DNA of 64,000 nt from Mycobacterium sp. 1100029.7 (GTDB lineage: Bacteria > Actinomycetota > Actinomycetes > Mycobacteriales > Mycobacteriaceae). Positions 1-7,621 of the stretch are shown in pieces. Within the stretch, counting starts at the first letter, position 1. Every line of letters starts with the position of its first letter. The stretch is from contig NZ_LZSC01000038.1 in NCBI RefSeq assembly GCF_001665235.1, positions 1 through 64,000 on the forward strand. The letters run 5' to 3'. The notes beneath the pieces are model-generated. The model was given only the letters and a program-made list of their open reading frames with translations. It ran no database searches and had not been told where the DNA came from. A program made the position numbers and the translations under genes.

Positions 1-1
1 G

Positions 2-478
2 GTCGACCGGATCGTGTCGATCGGCGCATTCGAGCACTTCAAGGTCGCGCGCTGGGCCGCGTTCTTCGAGATGGCGCACTCGGTGCTGCCGGCTGACGGC
101 GTGATGATGCTGCACACGATCGTGCGCCCCGCGTTCAAGGACGCACGAGCCAAGGGCCTGCCGCTGACCCACGAGGTCGTTCACTTCACGCAGTTCATCT
201 TGGCCGAGATCTTCCCCGGCGGCTGGCTGCCCACCCCCGCGTTGGTCGAGGAGCACGCAACCGACGCCGGCTTTACGCTCACTCGGACGCAATCCCTGCA
301 GCAGCACTACGCGCGGACCCTGGACTTGTGGGCCGAGGCGCTGCGAGCCAACGAAGAGAAGGCGATCGCCATCCAGTCGCAGAAGGTGTACGACCGGTAC
401 ATGAAGTACCTGACCGGTTGCGCGAACCTGTTCCGCGATGGTTACACCGACGTGGATCAGTTCACGCTGGAAAAGTAG
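2..478 (+). CDS. Mycolic acid cyclopropane synthase family methyltransferase, C-terminal part (5' end outside window)
   Basis: SAM-dependent methyltransferase that modifies meromycolate chains, cut by the window edge so that only about 158 C-terminal residues remain. The frame is open from base 2 and starts inside the conserved VDRIVSIGAFEHF segment. It ends with the family's YMKYLTGCANLFRDGY...QFTLEK tail. By position it matches umaA (Rv0469), which lies tail to tail with pcaA in M. tuberculosis. However, the residues visible here (LPADGVMMLHTI, TRTQSLQQHYARTLDLW) resemble the PcaA/MmaA2 C-terminus more than the UmaA one. No symbol is given because the 5' half is not seen. A GC-rich hairpin follows at 501-523. 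Confidence 0.9.
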   Translation, partial: VDRIVSIGAFEHFKVARWAAFFEMAHSVLPADGVMMLHTIVRPAFKDARAKGLPLTHEVVHFTQFILAEIFPGGWLPTPALVEEHATDAGFTLTRTQSLQQHYARTLDLWAEALRANEEKAIAIQSQKVYDRYMKYLTGCANLFRDGYTDVDQFTLEK

Positions 479-500
479 CCGCCTCGAATCGAAACGGAGC

Positions 501-523
501 ATCCCCGGGCATTGCCCGGGGGT
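501..523. terminator. Hairpin between convergent methyltransferase genes
   Basis: CCCCGGGC (503-510), loop ATT, GCCCGGGG (514-521), extended by a G-T and an A-T pair to 501 and 523. It lies 22 bp after one stop codon and just before the other, so it could end transcription from both sides. There is no clear U-tract, which is common in mycobacteria. Confidence 0.6.
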
Positions 524-529
524 GTCTTG

Positions 530-1393
530 CTATTTCACGAGGGTGAATTGACCGACGTTGCTGATGCCTTTGCGGAAGAAGTGTTCGCATCCCGTCAGAT
601 AGTGCATGTAACGGTCGTACACTTCCTGCGACTGGATCGCGATCGCTTGTTCTTTGTGGGCCTCGAGATTGGCGGCCCAGATGTTCAGGGTTCGCGCGTA
701 ATGCTCCGGCAGTAACTGCACTCTTTCGATGGCGAATCCGGCGTCCTCGCCGAATGTGAAAATGTCTTCCTGCGCGGGCAGCTGTCCGCCCGGGAAAATT
801 TCAGTGCCGATGAAGCGCATGAATCGGATGTCGCTCATCGTTATCGTCACGCCGCGCGCGAGCTGTTGCTTTTGGGTGTACGTCAAAATCGTGTGCAGCA
901 GCATCCGGCCGTCGTCGGGAAGGACGTTGTAAGCACGGTCGAAGAACGCGGCGTAGCGCTCCAATTTGAAGGCCTCGAAGGCGCCGATGGTGACGATCCG
1001 GTCGACCGGCTCGTGGAACTTCTCCCAGCCCTCCAGCAACACTCGCCGGGTGCGCTTGGTGTCCAGCTCGTCGAACGACTTCTGGACGTGCTCGGCCTGG
1101 TTCTCCGACAGCGTCAAACCCACGACGTTGACGTCGTACTTCTCGATGGCGCGTCGCAGCGTGGCACCCCATCCGCAGCCGATGTCCAGTAGCGTCATGC
1201 CGGGCTCGAGGTTCAGCTTGGACAGGGACAGGTCGATCTTGGCGAGCTGGGCTTCTTGCAGCGTCATGTCGTCGCGCTCGAAGTAGGCGCAGCTGTAGGT
1301 CTGGGAGGGATCCAGAAAGAGCCGGAAGAAGTCGTCAGATAAGTCGTAATGCGCTTGGACATTGCCGAAATGCGGCGTGAGCTGCACGGCCAT
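530..1393 (-). CDS. pcaA: Mycolic acid cyclopropane synthase / methyltransferase (PcaA position)
   Basis: Cytoplasmic SAM-dependent methyltransferase of 287 residues, the usual family length, acting on meromycolyl-ACP chains. The start at 1393 (MAVQLTPHFGNVQAHYDLSD) matches the PcaA/MmaA2 N-terminus; longer in-frame starts add an unrelated low-complexity leader. The SAM-binding motif LLDIGCGWG is at residues 68-76. The N-terminal half reads as PcaA/MmaA2, for example HVQKSFDELDT. From about residue 138 the protein reads as UmaA: TILTYTQKQ, MSDIRFMRFIG, GGQLPAQEDIF, NIWAANLEA and CEHFFRKGISNVGQFTL. The convergent neighbour shows the opposite, so the two genes may have exchanged C-terminal halves. 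The symbol follows position and N-terminus; the reaction (cis-cyclopropanation or other) cannot be settled. Confidence 0.85.
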   Translation of the reverse strand: MAVQLTPHFGNVQAHYDLSDDFFRLFLDPSQTYSCAYFERDDMTLQEAQLAKIDLSLSKLNLEPGMTLLDIGCGWGATLRRAIEKYDVNVVGLTLSENQAEHVQKSFDELDTKRTRRVLLEGWEKFHEPVDRIVTIGAFEAFKLERYAAFFDRAYNVLPDDGRMLLHTILTYTQKQQLARGVTITMSDIRFMRFIGTEIFPGGQLPAQEDIFTFGEDAGFAIERVQLLPEHYARTLNIWAANLEAHKEQAIAIQSQEVYDRYMHYLTGCEHFFRKGISNVGQFTLVK

Positions 1394-1564
1394 AACGAAA
1401 GGAGCCTTTCTGTAGCCCGGAGGTGCGTGCCGACTGGCAGGGAATCCCCGTCGACCTCCGGCGCATGCCCCATGCATGCTAGCGGGTTCAGCAGGTACGC
1501 GTCGCTGCGCCGACCGACACATAGGGTCACACGGCGCAGCCGAAATTTACAAAACGAACAACGG

Positions 1565-2266
1565 CTACTGCTCGCGCGGCGGAACGATTGGCGAGGGATG
1601 CGGTTCGGCGCGGAACTTCTCCAGCGAACCCCCGACTTCGACGATTCCACACAGCGCATTCCAGCTGAGCATCGTCAGGTAATCGATCAGTTCGTCACGG
1701 GTCATGCGCGGGTTGGACATCCACGAGTGAGTGGCCAATTGCACACCGCCGACAATCAAGTAGGACCACGGCTCCGCGCCGCCGGTGTCCATGCCGGCCT
1801 GCACCATGCGCCGGCGCATCATCACCGCGATCATGCGGGCGATGATCCGCTCGGAGTCGGCGATCACTTTGCTTTTGCTGGCTGAGCTGTTGGCCATCAC
1901 GAACCGGTACGGCTCGGGTTCATTTGCCACGGTGTCGACATAAACGCGGATGACCTCGCGGGTCAGGTCGATACCGTCGAGGTTGGACGCCAAGGCCGCC
2001 GCCATATTCGGGATCAGCGTCGTCTGCGCGAAGCGCATCATCACCGCCGTCGTGAGATCGTTCTTGTCCACGAAGTACCGGTAGAGAACGGTCTTGGAAA
2101 CGCCGATCTCCGCGGCGATCTCGTCCATGCTGAGGTAGCGGCCGTGCCGGCGAATCGCGTCGATCGTTCCATCGACGAGCTCATTGCGGCGCTCGACCTT
2201 GTGCTGATGCCAGCGCCGCTTACGGCCGTCCGTCTTGACGATTGCAACCGGGATTTGCTCTGTCAC
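1565..2266 (-). CDS. madR: TetR-family regulator, MadR-like (Rv0472c)
   Basis: DNA-binding repressor of 233 residues. A basic leader (KTDGRKRRWHQHKVERR) precedes the TetR helix-turn-helix at about residues 44-70, with the typical VSKTVLYRYFVDK recognition segment. The rest is an all-helical ligand domain. Known from the family: the M. tuberculosis orthologue MadR controls the mycolate desaturase genes desA1/desA2 and senses acyl-CoA. Placement beside mycolate methyltransferases fits. The GTG at 2266 is chosen because it gives the orthologue's length; an open leader to 2413 would overlap the divergent DUF445 gene. The 171 bp down to the methyltransferase start hold no gene I can support. Confidence 0.85.
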   Translation of the reverse strand: MTEQIPVAIVKTDGRKRRWHQHKVERRNELVDGTIDAIRRHGRYLSMDEIAAEIGVSKTVLYRYFVDKNDLTTAVMMRFAQTTLIPNMAAALASNLDGIDLTREVIRVYVDTVANEPEPYRFVMANSSASKSKVIADSERIIARMIAVMMRRRMVQAGMDTGGAEPWSYLIVGGVQLATHSWMSNPRMTRDELIDYLTMLSWNALCGIVEVGGSLEKFRAEPHPSPIVPPREQ

Positions 2267-2401
2267 TATCGACGATTCCCATTCAGTAGACGTTCTCGAT
2301 AATACGGCGTAGGGGGTCTGTTCGGCGGGCGGGACGCCATCTGCGAGGGGCTCCCGGCGGCGGTGTCGTAACACGAACTCGCCCAGGCGATACATGATGG
2401 T

Positions 2402-3772
2402 GTGGTGGCACATAGAGCCCCATCGACAGCCGACGCTTCCGGCCCGGACGCCCCGCGGCCGGAGCCGACGACGCCTCCGGCCCTTCGCGCATCGTTCGCC
2501 GAGTCATTCGCTGGAGCCGATCCGGACGCCGACGCGCAGCGGCGGGTAGCGCTGCGCCGGATGAAGCTGGTGGCCCTGAGCTTCTTGATCGGCGCCACCG
2601 GAGTGTTCCTGGCCTGCCGATGGGCGCAGGCACACGGCAGCGTCGGCGCCTGGGTCGGTTATGTCGGCGCCGCCGCCGAGGCGGGCATGGTCGGTGCGCT
2701 GGCGGACTGGTTCGCGGTGACCGCCCTGTTCAAGCACCCGCTGGGCATACCGATCCCGCACACCGCGATCATCAAGCGCAAGAAGGACCAGCTCGGGGAG
2801 GGTCTGGGCACCTTTGTGCGGGAGAACTTCCTGTCGCCGGAGGTGGTCGAGACCAAACTGCGCGACGCCCAAGTGCCCAGCCGGCTCGGCAAGTGGTTGT
2901 CGGACAGGACGCACGCCGAGCGAGTGGCCGGCGAGGCCGCGACCGTGTTGCGCGTCCTGGTCGAGCTGCTGCGCGACGACGACGTCCAGCAGGTCATCGA
3001 CCGGATGATCGTGCGCCGTATCGCCGAACCCCAGTGGGGGCCGCCGGTCGGTCGGGTGCTGTCGACGCTGCTCGCCGAGAACCGCCAGGAAGCCCTGATC
3101 CAACTGCTCGCCGACCGCGCCTTCCAGTGGTCTTTGAACGCGGGCGAGATCATCCAGCGCGTGGTCGAGCGCGATTCGCCGACCTGGTCGCCGCGGTTCG
3201 TCGACCACCTCGTCGGCGACCGCATCCATCGCGAACTGATGGATTTCACCGACAAAGTGCGGCGCAACCCCGACCACGAGCTGCGCCGCTCGGCTACGCG
3301 TTTCCTGTTCGAGTTCGCCGACGATCTGCAGAACGACCCGGACACCATCGCCCGCGCCGACGCGATCAAAGAACAGCTGATGGCCCGCGACGAAATCGCC
3401 AACGCGGCCGCGACCGCGTGGAAGACGCTGAAACGGTTGGTGCTGGAGGGCGTCGACGATCCGTCGTCCGCGTTGCGCACCCGCATCGCCGACACCGTGG
3501 TGCGCATCGGCGAGTCGCTGCGCGACGACGCCGAGCTGCGCGACAAGGTCGACAACTGGATTGTGCGGGCCGCGCAGCACCTGGTTTCGCAGTACGGCGT
3601 GGAGATCACAGCGATCATCACCGACACCATCGAGCGCTGGGACGCCGAGGAAGCAAGCCGACGCATCGAGCTGCACGTGGGCCGTGACCTGCAGTTCATC
3701 CGGATCAACGGAACCGTGGTCGGTTCGCTGGCGGGGTTGGTGATCTACGCCGTCGCCCAGCTGTTTTTCTAG
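2402..3772 (+). CDS. DUF445 family membrane protein (Rv0473)
   Basis: Conserved membrane-anchored protein of 456 residues and unknown biochemical role. An acidic, Pro/Ala-rich cytosolic leader of about 50 residues precedes a hydrophobic segment (about 53-72) and a second one near 80-105. The diagnostic DUF445 stretch GALADWFAVTALFKHPLGIP...IIKRKKD follows. A long charged helical region runs to a C-terminal transmembrane helix (about 435-456, VVGSLAGLVIYAVAQLFF). The start is a GTG that overlaps nothing; GTG at 2405 is equally possible. It is divergent from madR, and the two 5' ends are only about 135 bp apart, so control may be shared. Confidence 0.85.
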   Translation: MVAHRAPSTADASGPDAPRPEPTTPPALRASFAESFAGADPDADAQRRVALRRMKLVALSFLIGATGVFLACRWAQAHGSVGAWVGYVGAAAEAGMVGALADWFAVTALFKHPLGIPIPHTAIIKRKKDQLGEGLGTFVRENFLSPEVVETKLRDAQVPSRLGKWLSDRTHAERVAGEAATVLRVLVELLRDDDVQQVIDRMIVRRIAEPQWGPPVGRVLSTLLAENRQEALIQLLADRAFQWSLNAGEIIQRVVERDSPTWSPRFVDHLVGDRIHRELMDFTDKVRRNPDHELRRSATRFLFEFADDLQNDPDTIARADAIKEQLMARDEIANAAATAWKTLKRLVLEGVDDPSSALRTRIADTVVRIGESLRDDAELRDKVDNWIVRAAQHLVSQYGVEITAIITDTIERWDAEEASRRIELHVGRDLQFIRINGTVVGSLAGLVIYAVAQLFF

Positions 3773-3785
3773 GGGTGCTAACTAC

Positions 3786-3834
3786 TGCTTGCAAATGCAA
3801 GCACATGTCCGTACGCTTCGTACCTGTCAAGGTA
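3786..3834. promoter_or_regulatory. Cluster of three inverted repeats before the XRE regulator gene
   Basis: Three perfect inverted repeats lie within 50 bp upstream of the regulator start at 3860. They are TGCTTGCA-AA-TGCAAGCA (3786-3803), GTACG-CTT-CGTAC (3811-3823) and TACCT-GTCA-AGGTA (3821-3834). The first has 8-bp arms and looks like an operator for a dimeric repressor. The other two share three bases and could not fold at the same time. Autoregulation by the downstream protein is an inference. Confidence 0.5.
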
Positions 3835-3859
3835 GGTCTACGGACTAGAGGAGCACGCA

Positions 3860-4267
3860 ATGCCACCGGAGGAGACGCTCTCCGCCAAGGTGTCCACTGC
3901 GGCCTCCGACATCGGCAGCTTCATCAGAAGCCAGCGTGAACTCGCCCAAGTTTCGGTGCGACAACTCGCCGAATTGGCGGGTGTCAGCAACCCCTACCTG
4001 AGCCAGGTCGAGCGCGGATTGCGCAAGCCGTCGGCCGACGTTCTCAGTCAGATCGCCAAAGCGCTGCGGGTTTCCGCCGAGGTCCTTTACGTGCGGGCCG
4101 GAATTCTCGAGCCGAGCGACAAGAGCCAAGTGCGCGACGCCATCGTCACCGACACGGCGATCACCGAGCGTCAGAAGCAGATTCTGCTCGACATCTATTC
4201 CTCATTTGCCCAGCAAAACGACGCCGTCCACGAGGAGTGTCCGACAGAAACCGCTAGCCACGAGTGA
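3860..4267 (+). CDS. XRE-family HTH transcriptional regulator (Rv0474)
   Basis: Cytoplasmic DNA-binding protein of 135 residues. The HTH_3 domain spans about residues 17-75: SFIRSQRELAQVSVRQLAEL, then AGVSNPYLSQVERGLRKPSA as turn and recognition helix, then DVLSQIAKALRV. A short C-terminal tail contains ITERQKQILLDIYSSF, probably for dimerisation. The start has a good ribosome site (GAGGAG). The M. tuberculosis orthologue has been reported as a copper-responsive repressor; nothing here tests that. It sits just before hbhA in the same direction, separated by 300 bp. The inverted repeats at 3786-3834 are likely binding sites. Confidence 0.9.
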   Translation: MPPEETLSAKVSTAASDIGSFIRSQRELAQVSVRQLAELAGVSNPYLSQVERGLRKPSADVLSQIAKALRVSAEVLYVRAGILEPSDKSQVRDAIVTDTAITERQKQILLDIYSSFAQQNDAVHEECPTETASHE

Positions 4268-4567
4268 GGTAGCCCGGCCGGGCCGCTCAGTTGCGGATCG
4301 CCTGAGCCCGAGTTGGTGACGTATATCCCAACGGCCGTTCGGTTACCCAGAAGTGAAAGGGACCACTGATTCCCGGCGCAGCGCTGACGCTGCTACCCAC
4401 TCGAACGTCAACCCGACCCGACCAACCAGGAGGTTTCCGGCAAGTCGCGTGCCATGTCAATACGCGGGTCTTGACTACTCCTCAGCAACAGGGAGCCGAC
4501 GCTTGCCCCGACTTCCAACCACACAACAAACGTTCGCCATCGAAAACCAACCATGAAAGGAAAAACC
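4268..4567. other. 300-bp intergenic region before hbhA
   Basis: No ORF with a credible start and codon use was found. It holds a 12-bp palindrome GCCCGGCCGGGC (4272-4283) just after the regulator stop, possibly part of a weak terminator, and a 10-bp palindrome AACGGCCGTT (4330-4339). The rest is presumably promoter and leader for hbhA. I see no confident -35/-10 pair. Confidence 0.5.
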
Positions 4568-5176
4568 ATGGCTGAAAACACGAACATCGAAGAACTGCGG
4601 GCGCCGCTGCTCGCCGCCCTGGGGGCCGCTGATCTGGCCCTGGCCACCGTGAACGAGCTGCTCGGCAACCTGCGTGACCGGGCCGAGGACACCCGCACCG
4701 ACACCCGCAGCCGCGTCGAGGAGAGCCGTGCTCGCATCGCCAAGCTGCAGGAAGACCTGCCCGACCAGTTCACCGAACTGCGCGAGCGGTTCACCCCCGA
4801 AGAGCTGCGCAAGGCCGCCGAGGGCTACCTGGACGCCGCGACCAACCGCTACAACGAGCTGGTCGAGCGCGGCGAGGCCGCGCTGCAGCGGCTGCGCAGC
4901 CAGCGGCCGTTCGAGGAGACCACCTCGCGCGCCGAGGGCTACGTCGACCAGGCCGTCGAGCTGACCCAGGAGGCGCTGGGCACCGTGGCGTCGCAGACCC
5001 GCGCGGTCGGCGAGCGTGCCGCCAAGTTGGTCGGCATCGAGCTGCCGAAGAAGGCCGAGGCGACCACCAAGGCTGTGGCCAAGAAGGCTCCGGCCAAGAA
5101 GGCCCCCGCCAAGAAGGCCCCCGCCAAGAAAGCTCCGGCCAAGAAGGCTCCGGCCAAGAAGGTCACCCAGAAGTAG
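4568..5176 (+). CDS. hbhA: Heparin-binding haemagglutinin HbhA
   Basis: Surface-exposed adhesin of 202 residues that binds heparan sulfate on host cells. A short N-terminal hydrophobic stretch ([19 protein letters not shown]) is followed by a long coiled coil (about residues 35-165, rich in E/R/A). A lysine-rich tail binds glycosaminoglycans. The tail here is five AKKAP units plus AKK, ending KKVTQK. The M. tuberculosis tail, as recalled, mixes AKKAAPAKK units instead. The start at 4568 has the strong site GAAAGGA; an in-frame ATG at 4553 gives only a five-residue extension and a poorer site. No cleavable signal peptide is seen, as in the family. A terminator hairpin follows. Confidence 0.97.
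   Translation: MAENTNIEELRAPLLAALGAADLALATVNELLGNLRDRAEDTRTDTRSRVEESRARIAKLQEDLPDQFTELRERFTPEELRKAAEGYLDAATNRYNELVERGEAALQRLRSQRPFEETTSRAEGYVDQAVELTQEALGTVASQTRAVGERAAKLVGIELPKKAEATTKAVAKKAPAKKAPAKKAPAKKAPAKKAPAKKVTQK
5078..5161 (+). repeat. 15-bp tandem repeat in the hbhA tail
   Basis: Five 15-bp units of the form GCCAAGAAGGCTCCG (third-base variants GCCCCC and AAAGCT) plus a partial sixth. They encode AKKAP five times and then AKK. Near-identity at the DNA level makes the unit number prone to change by slippage, which would change the number of heparin-binding lysines. Confidence 0.9.
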
Positions 5177-5183
5177 TTCGAAC

Positions 5184-5211
5184 TCCGAGTTGCCCTTCGG
5201 GGCAACTCGGA
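5184..5211 (+). terminator. hbhA terminator hairpin
   Basis: Perfect 12-bp stem (TCCGAGTTGCCC / GGGCAACTCGGA) closed by the very stable TTCG tetraloop, 7 bp after the hbhA stop. There is no T-run after it. It also separates hbhA from the next small membrane gene. Confidence 0.8.
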
Positions 5212-5248
5212 TTCGACGGACATGACGCAACCCGCATACCCTTAATGC

Positions 5249-5536
5249 GTGAACCAGCTCGTGGGTACCGTCATGTTGGTCGTGCAGATCGCCGTCTTGG
5301 TGATGTCGGTGTACGCGTTCGTGCACGCTGCGATGCAGCGACCCGACGCCTACACCGCCGCGGAGAAGATGACCAAGCCGGTATGGCTGGTGATTCTGGG
5401 TCTGGCCGTTGCGTTGACATCCATCCTAGGCTTTGTTTTCGGGGTGCTCGGGATGGCGATCGCCGCCTGCGCGGCAGGCGTCTATTTGGTCGACGTGCGG
5501 CCCAAACTGCTGGAAATTCAGGGCAAGTCGCGCTGA
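5249..5536 (+). CDS. DUF2516 family small membrane protein (Rv0476)
   Basis: 95-residue integral membrane protein of unknown function. Predicted helices are at about residues 5-28 ([22 protein letters not shown]) and 46-78, the latter a long Gly/Ala-rich stretch, probably a hairpin of two helices. A polar loop carries [16 protein letters not shown], and the C-terminus ([15 protein letters not shown]) is short and basic. GTG start. The next gene begins 5 bp after the stop, so the two are probably co-transcribed. Confidence 0.85.
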   Translation: MNQLVGTVMLVVQIAVLVMSVYAFVHAAMQRPDAYTAAEKMTKPVWLVILGLAVALTSILGFVFGVLGMAIAACAAGVYLVDVRPKLLEIQGKSR

Positions 5537-5540
5537 CGCG

Positions 5541-5990
5541 ATGAGGGTTCTGCTGGCCGCGCCGGCGGCGGCGGTTCTCGCGCTGCTGGGCTCGGTGCCC
5601 GCGACGGGCGCAGCGCACGCCGACCCCGGCGTCGGCGCGACCAACCCGGCCGCGCCCGCCTACTCTCCGCCGTTCGTCGACCACACCACCTGGAAGCAGT
5701 GGGGCGATTTGAGCAGCCTGCAGGTCTTTCCGACGCCGTCGGGACGGCTGGCGTCCCGGCAACCCGGCACCGCGCTGGACGCCGACGAGGCCTGGACCGA
5801 GGTGTTGGCGATGGCACCCGACGCCGGCAGCCCGGGCATGCGTAACCAATTCCTCTGCCACTGGCAATTCGCCGAGCTGGCCCAGCCCGGCAAGACCAGC
5901 TGGAATCTCGAGCCGTGGCGCCCGGTCGTCGACGATGCCGAGATGGTTGCCTCCGGCTGCAACCCCGGCGGCCCGGAAGAACCCCAGTGA
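5541..5990 (+). CDS. Small secreted protein (Rv0477)
   Basis: 149-residue exported protein of unknown function. A Sec-type signal peptide is clear: [20 protein letters not shown] followed by ATGAAHA as cleavage region near residue 27. The mature part begins [12 protein letters not shown]. It contains a WKQWGDL segment and two cysteines (FLCHWQF and SGCNPGG) that could form one disulfide outside the cell. The stop codon TGA overlaps the deoC ATG by one base, so deoC is translationally coupled to it. Confidence 0.85.
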   Translation: MRVLLAAPAAAVLALLGSVPATGAAHADPGVGATNPAAPAYSPPFVDHTTWKQWGDLSSLQVFPTPSGRLASRQPGTALDADEAWTEVLAMAPDAGSPGMRNQFLCHWQFAELAQPGKTSWNLEPWRPVVDDAEMVASGCNPGGPEEPQ

Positions 5991-6661
5991 TGACGCTTCG
6001 TCGAGAGCAACTCGCCGCGCTGGTCGACCACACCTTGCTCAAGCCCGAGGCCACCGACGCTGACGTCGTCGCGCTGGTGACCGAGGCCGTAGCGCTGGGT
6101 GCCTACGCCGTGTGCGTGTCGCCGTCGATGGTGCCGGTCGCCGTGGCCGCCGGCGACGTGCGAGTCGCGGCCGTGGCCGGCTTCCCGTCCGGGAAGCATC
6201 TGTCGGCGATCAAGGCGCAGGAGGCCGCGCGGGCGGCAGCGGCCGGCGCCAGTGAAGTCGACATGGTCATCGACGTCGGCGCCGCTCTCGCCGGGCAGCT
6301 GCAGGCGGTGCACGCCGACATCGCCTCGGTGCGTGCCGCGATACCCGACGCCGTGCTCAAAGTAATCGTGGAATCGGCTGTGCTGCTGGATAACTCGGAC
6401 GACGGCCGCATCCTCGCCGAGGTCTGTCGCGTCGCCGAGGACGCCGGCGCGGACTTCGTCAAGACCTCGACGGGATTTCATCCGGCGGGCGGGGCGTCGC
6501 CGCGGGCGATCTCACTGATGGCGCAGACCGTCGGAGGGCGCCTCGGAGTCAAAGCCAGCGGCGGGATCCGCACCGCGGCCGACGCGGTCGCGATGGTCGA
6601 CGCCGGTGCCACCCGGCTCGGATTGTCCGGTACCCGGGCCGTCCTGGACGGGCTGCGCTGA
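5990..6661 (+). CDS. deoC: Deoxyribose-phosphate aldolase
   Basis: Cytosolic class I aldolase (223 residues) that splits 2-deoxyribose 5-phosphate into acetaldehyde and glyceraldehyde 3-phosphate in deoxynucleoside catabolism. Catalytic residues are visible: Schiff-base lysine K158 in FVKTSTGF, proton-relay K188 in GVKASGGIR and D91 in VDMVIDVG. The length is normal for the actinobacterial form. The start at 5990 overlaps the previous stop; a GTG one codon earlier is possible. The gene ends 3 bp before the convergent DUF2993 gene. Confidence 0.96.
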   Translation: MTLRREQLAALVDHTLLKPEATDADVVALVTEAVALGAYAVCVSPSMVPVAVAAGDVRVAAVAGFPSGKHLSAIKAQEAARAAAAGASEVDMVIDVGAALAGQLQAVHADIASVRAAIPDAVLKVIVESAVLLDNSDDGRILAEVCRVAEDAGADFVKTSTGFHPAGGASPRAISLMAQTVGGRLGVKASGGIRTAADAVAMVDAGATRLGLSGTRAVLDGLR

Positions 6662-6664
6662 CCC

Positions 6665-7621
6665 CTAGAGGTTGGCGAAGCAGGAGTCGTTGTTGTCCCC
6701 GGCCGGAATGGTCGCGTTCCGGGTGGAGAAGTGGCTGGTGACTCCGGTGTCGGTCACCTGCACGCTGTCCGCGTGGATACCCAGCGGGTAGTTCGCGGTC
6801 AGTTTCTGGGTGTAGGCGTCCAGCGTCGACTGGACGCTTTCCCGTGGCAACGTGAAGCCCAGGGCGTTGAAGCTCTGAATCTGCAGCTGGATTCCGTTGC
6901 CGGACACCACTGGCTTCGTGGTGATGTTGTCCAGCATTCCCTTGAGCTCGATGGTCCCGTCGGCGGGATGGGTGATCACGCTGTTGGTGACGAAGGGGCC
7001 CAGCACCGGAATCGCGTTCTGCACCGACTGTTTGATGCCGTCACTGGTCCAGGTGATGGTCGCGTCGAGCGCGCCGATGGTGCCCTTGGACGAGTCGCTC
7101 CGGTCCAGCTTCACGTCTTTGATGCTGATGTCGATCTTCATGCCCTTGGCGTCGCGGATCTGATTGCCCGCCGTCGACACCGAAATGTTGGTGAAGTGCT
7201 GCGTCGCCAGCTGCCACAGCAGCAGCGGCGCCACCCCGAAGGACGCCGTCGCCTGATCCTGAACCTCGCAGGCGACCGCCTGGGCCACCTTCGTGTCGGC
7301 GACGTGGCGGGCGTAGAGCTCGCCTCCGATCAGCCCGGCAATCACCAGCGACACCACGATGACACCGATCAGAACGATGGACAGCGGGTCGCGAAGCCGC
7401 TTCCTCTTCTTCGGCGCCGGCTCTGCGCTGGGGGCGCTCGGGGCGCTTGGGGCCGCGATCCGTTCGGTGGGTGGCGGAGGCGGCGGTGTGTAGCCGGCCT
7501 GCTGGGTGTCCGCGCCGGCGGGATACTCGGTGGGCTGCTCAGTGGTGGGGCCGAACGGACCCTGATCTCCGGAACGAGCCCACGACGACGGGCCCTCGTT
7601 CGGTGGTCCTTGGTTCGTCAC
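6665..7621 (-). CDS. DUF2993 (LmeA-like) membrane-anchored protein (Rv0479c)
   Basis: 318-residue envelope protein. An N-terminal cytosolic region of about 80 residues is rich in Pro, Gly, Gln and Ser (PPPPPPTERIAAP), ends in the basic KKRKRLRD, and precedes one transmembrane helix (about 83-105, LSIVLIGVIVVSLVIAGLIGG). The rest, outside the membrane, is a DUF2993 fold with repeated beta-rich segments and two cysteines (ACEVQD and DSCFANL). DUF2993 proteins such as LmeA act in mannan or lipid handling in the periplasm, but this one's role is not known to me. Its start overlaps the stop of the amidohydrolase gene by 4 bp, so the two form an operon. Confidence 0.85.
   Translation of the reverse strand: MTNQGPPNEGPSSWARSGDQGPFGPTTEQPTEYPAGADTQQAGYTPPPPPPTERIAAPSAPSAPSAEPAPKKRKRLRDPLSIVLIGVIVVSLVIAGLIGGELYARHVADTKVAQAVACEVQDQATASFGVAPLLLWQLATQHFTNISVSTAGNQIRDAKGMKIDISIKDVKLDRSDSSKGTIGALDATITWTSDGIKQSVQNAIPVLGPFVTNSVITHPADGTIELKGMLDNITTKPVVSGNGIQLQIQSFNALGFTLPRESVQSTLDAYTQKLTANYPLGIHADSVQVTDTGVTSHFSTRNATIPAGDNNDSCFANL

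Noticed and set aside
5078..5161. Short tandem repeats as a possible CRISPR array
   Set aside because: Units are contiguous, in frame and without spacers; they code for the HbhA tail.
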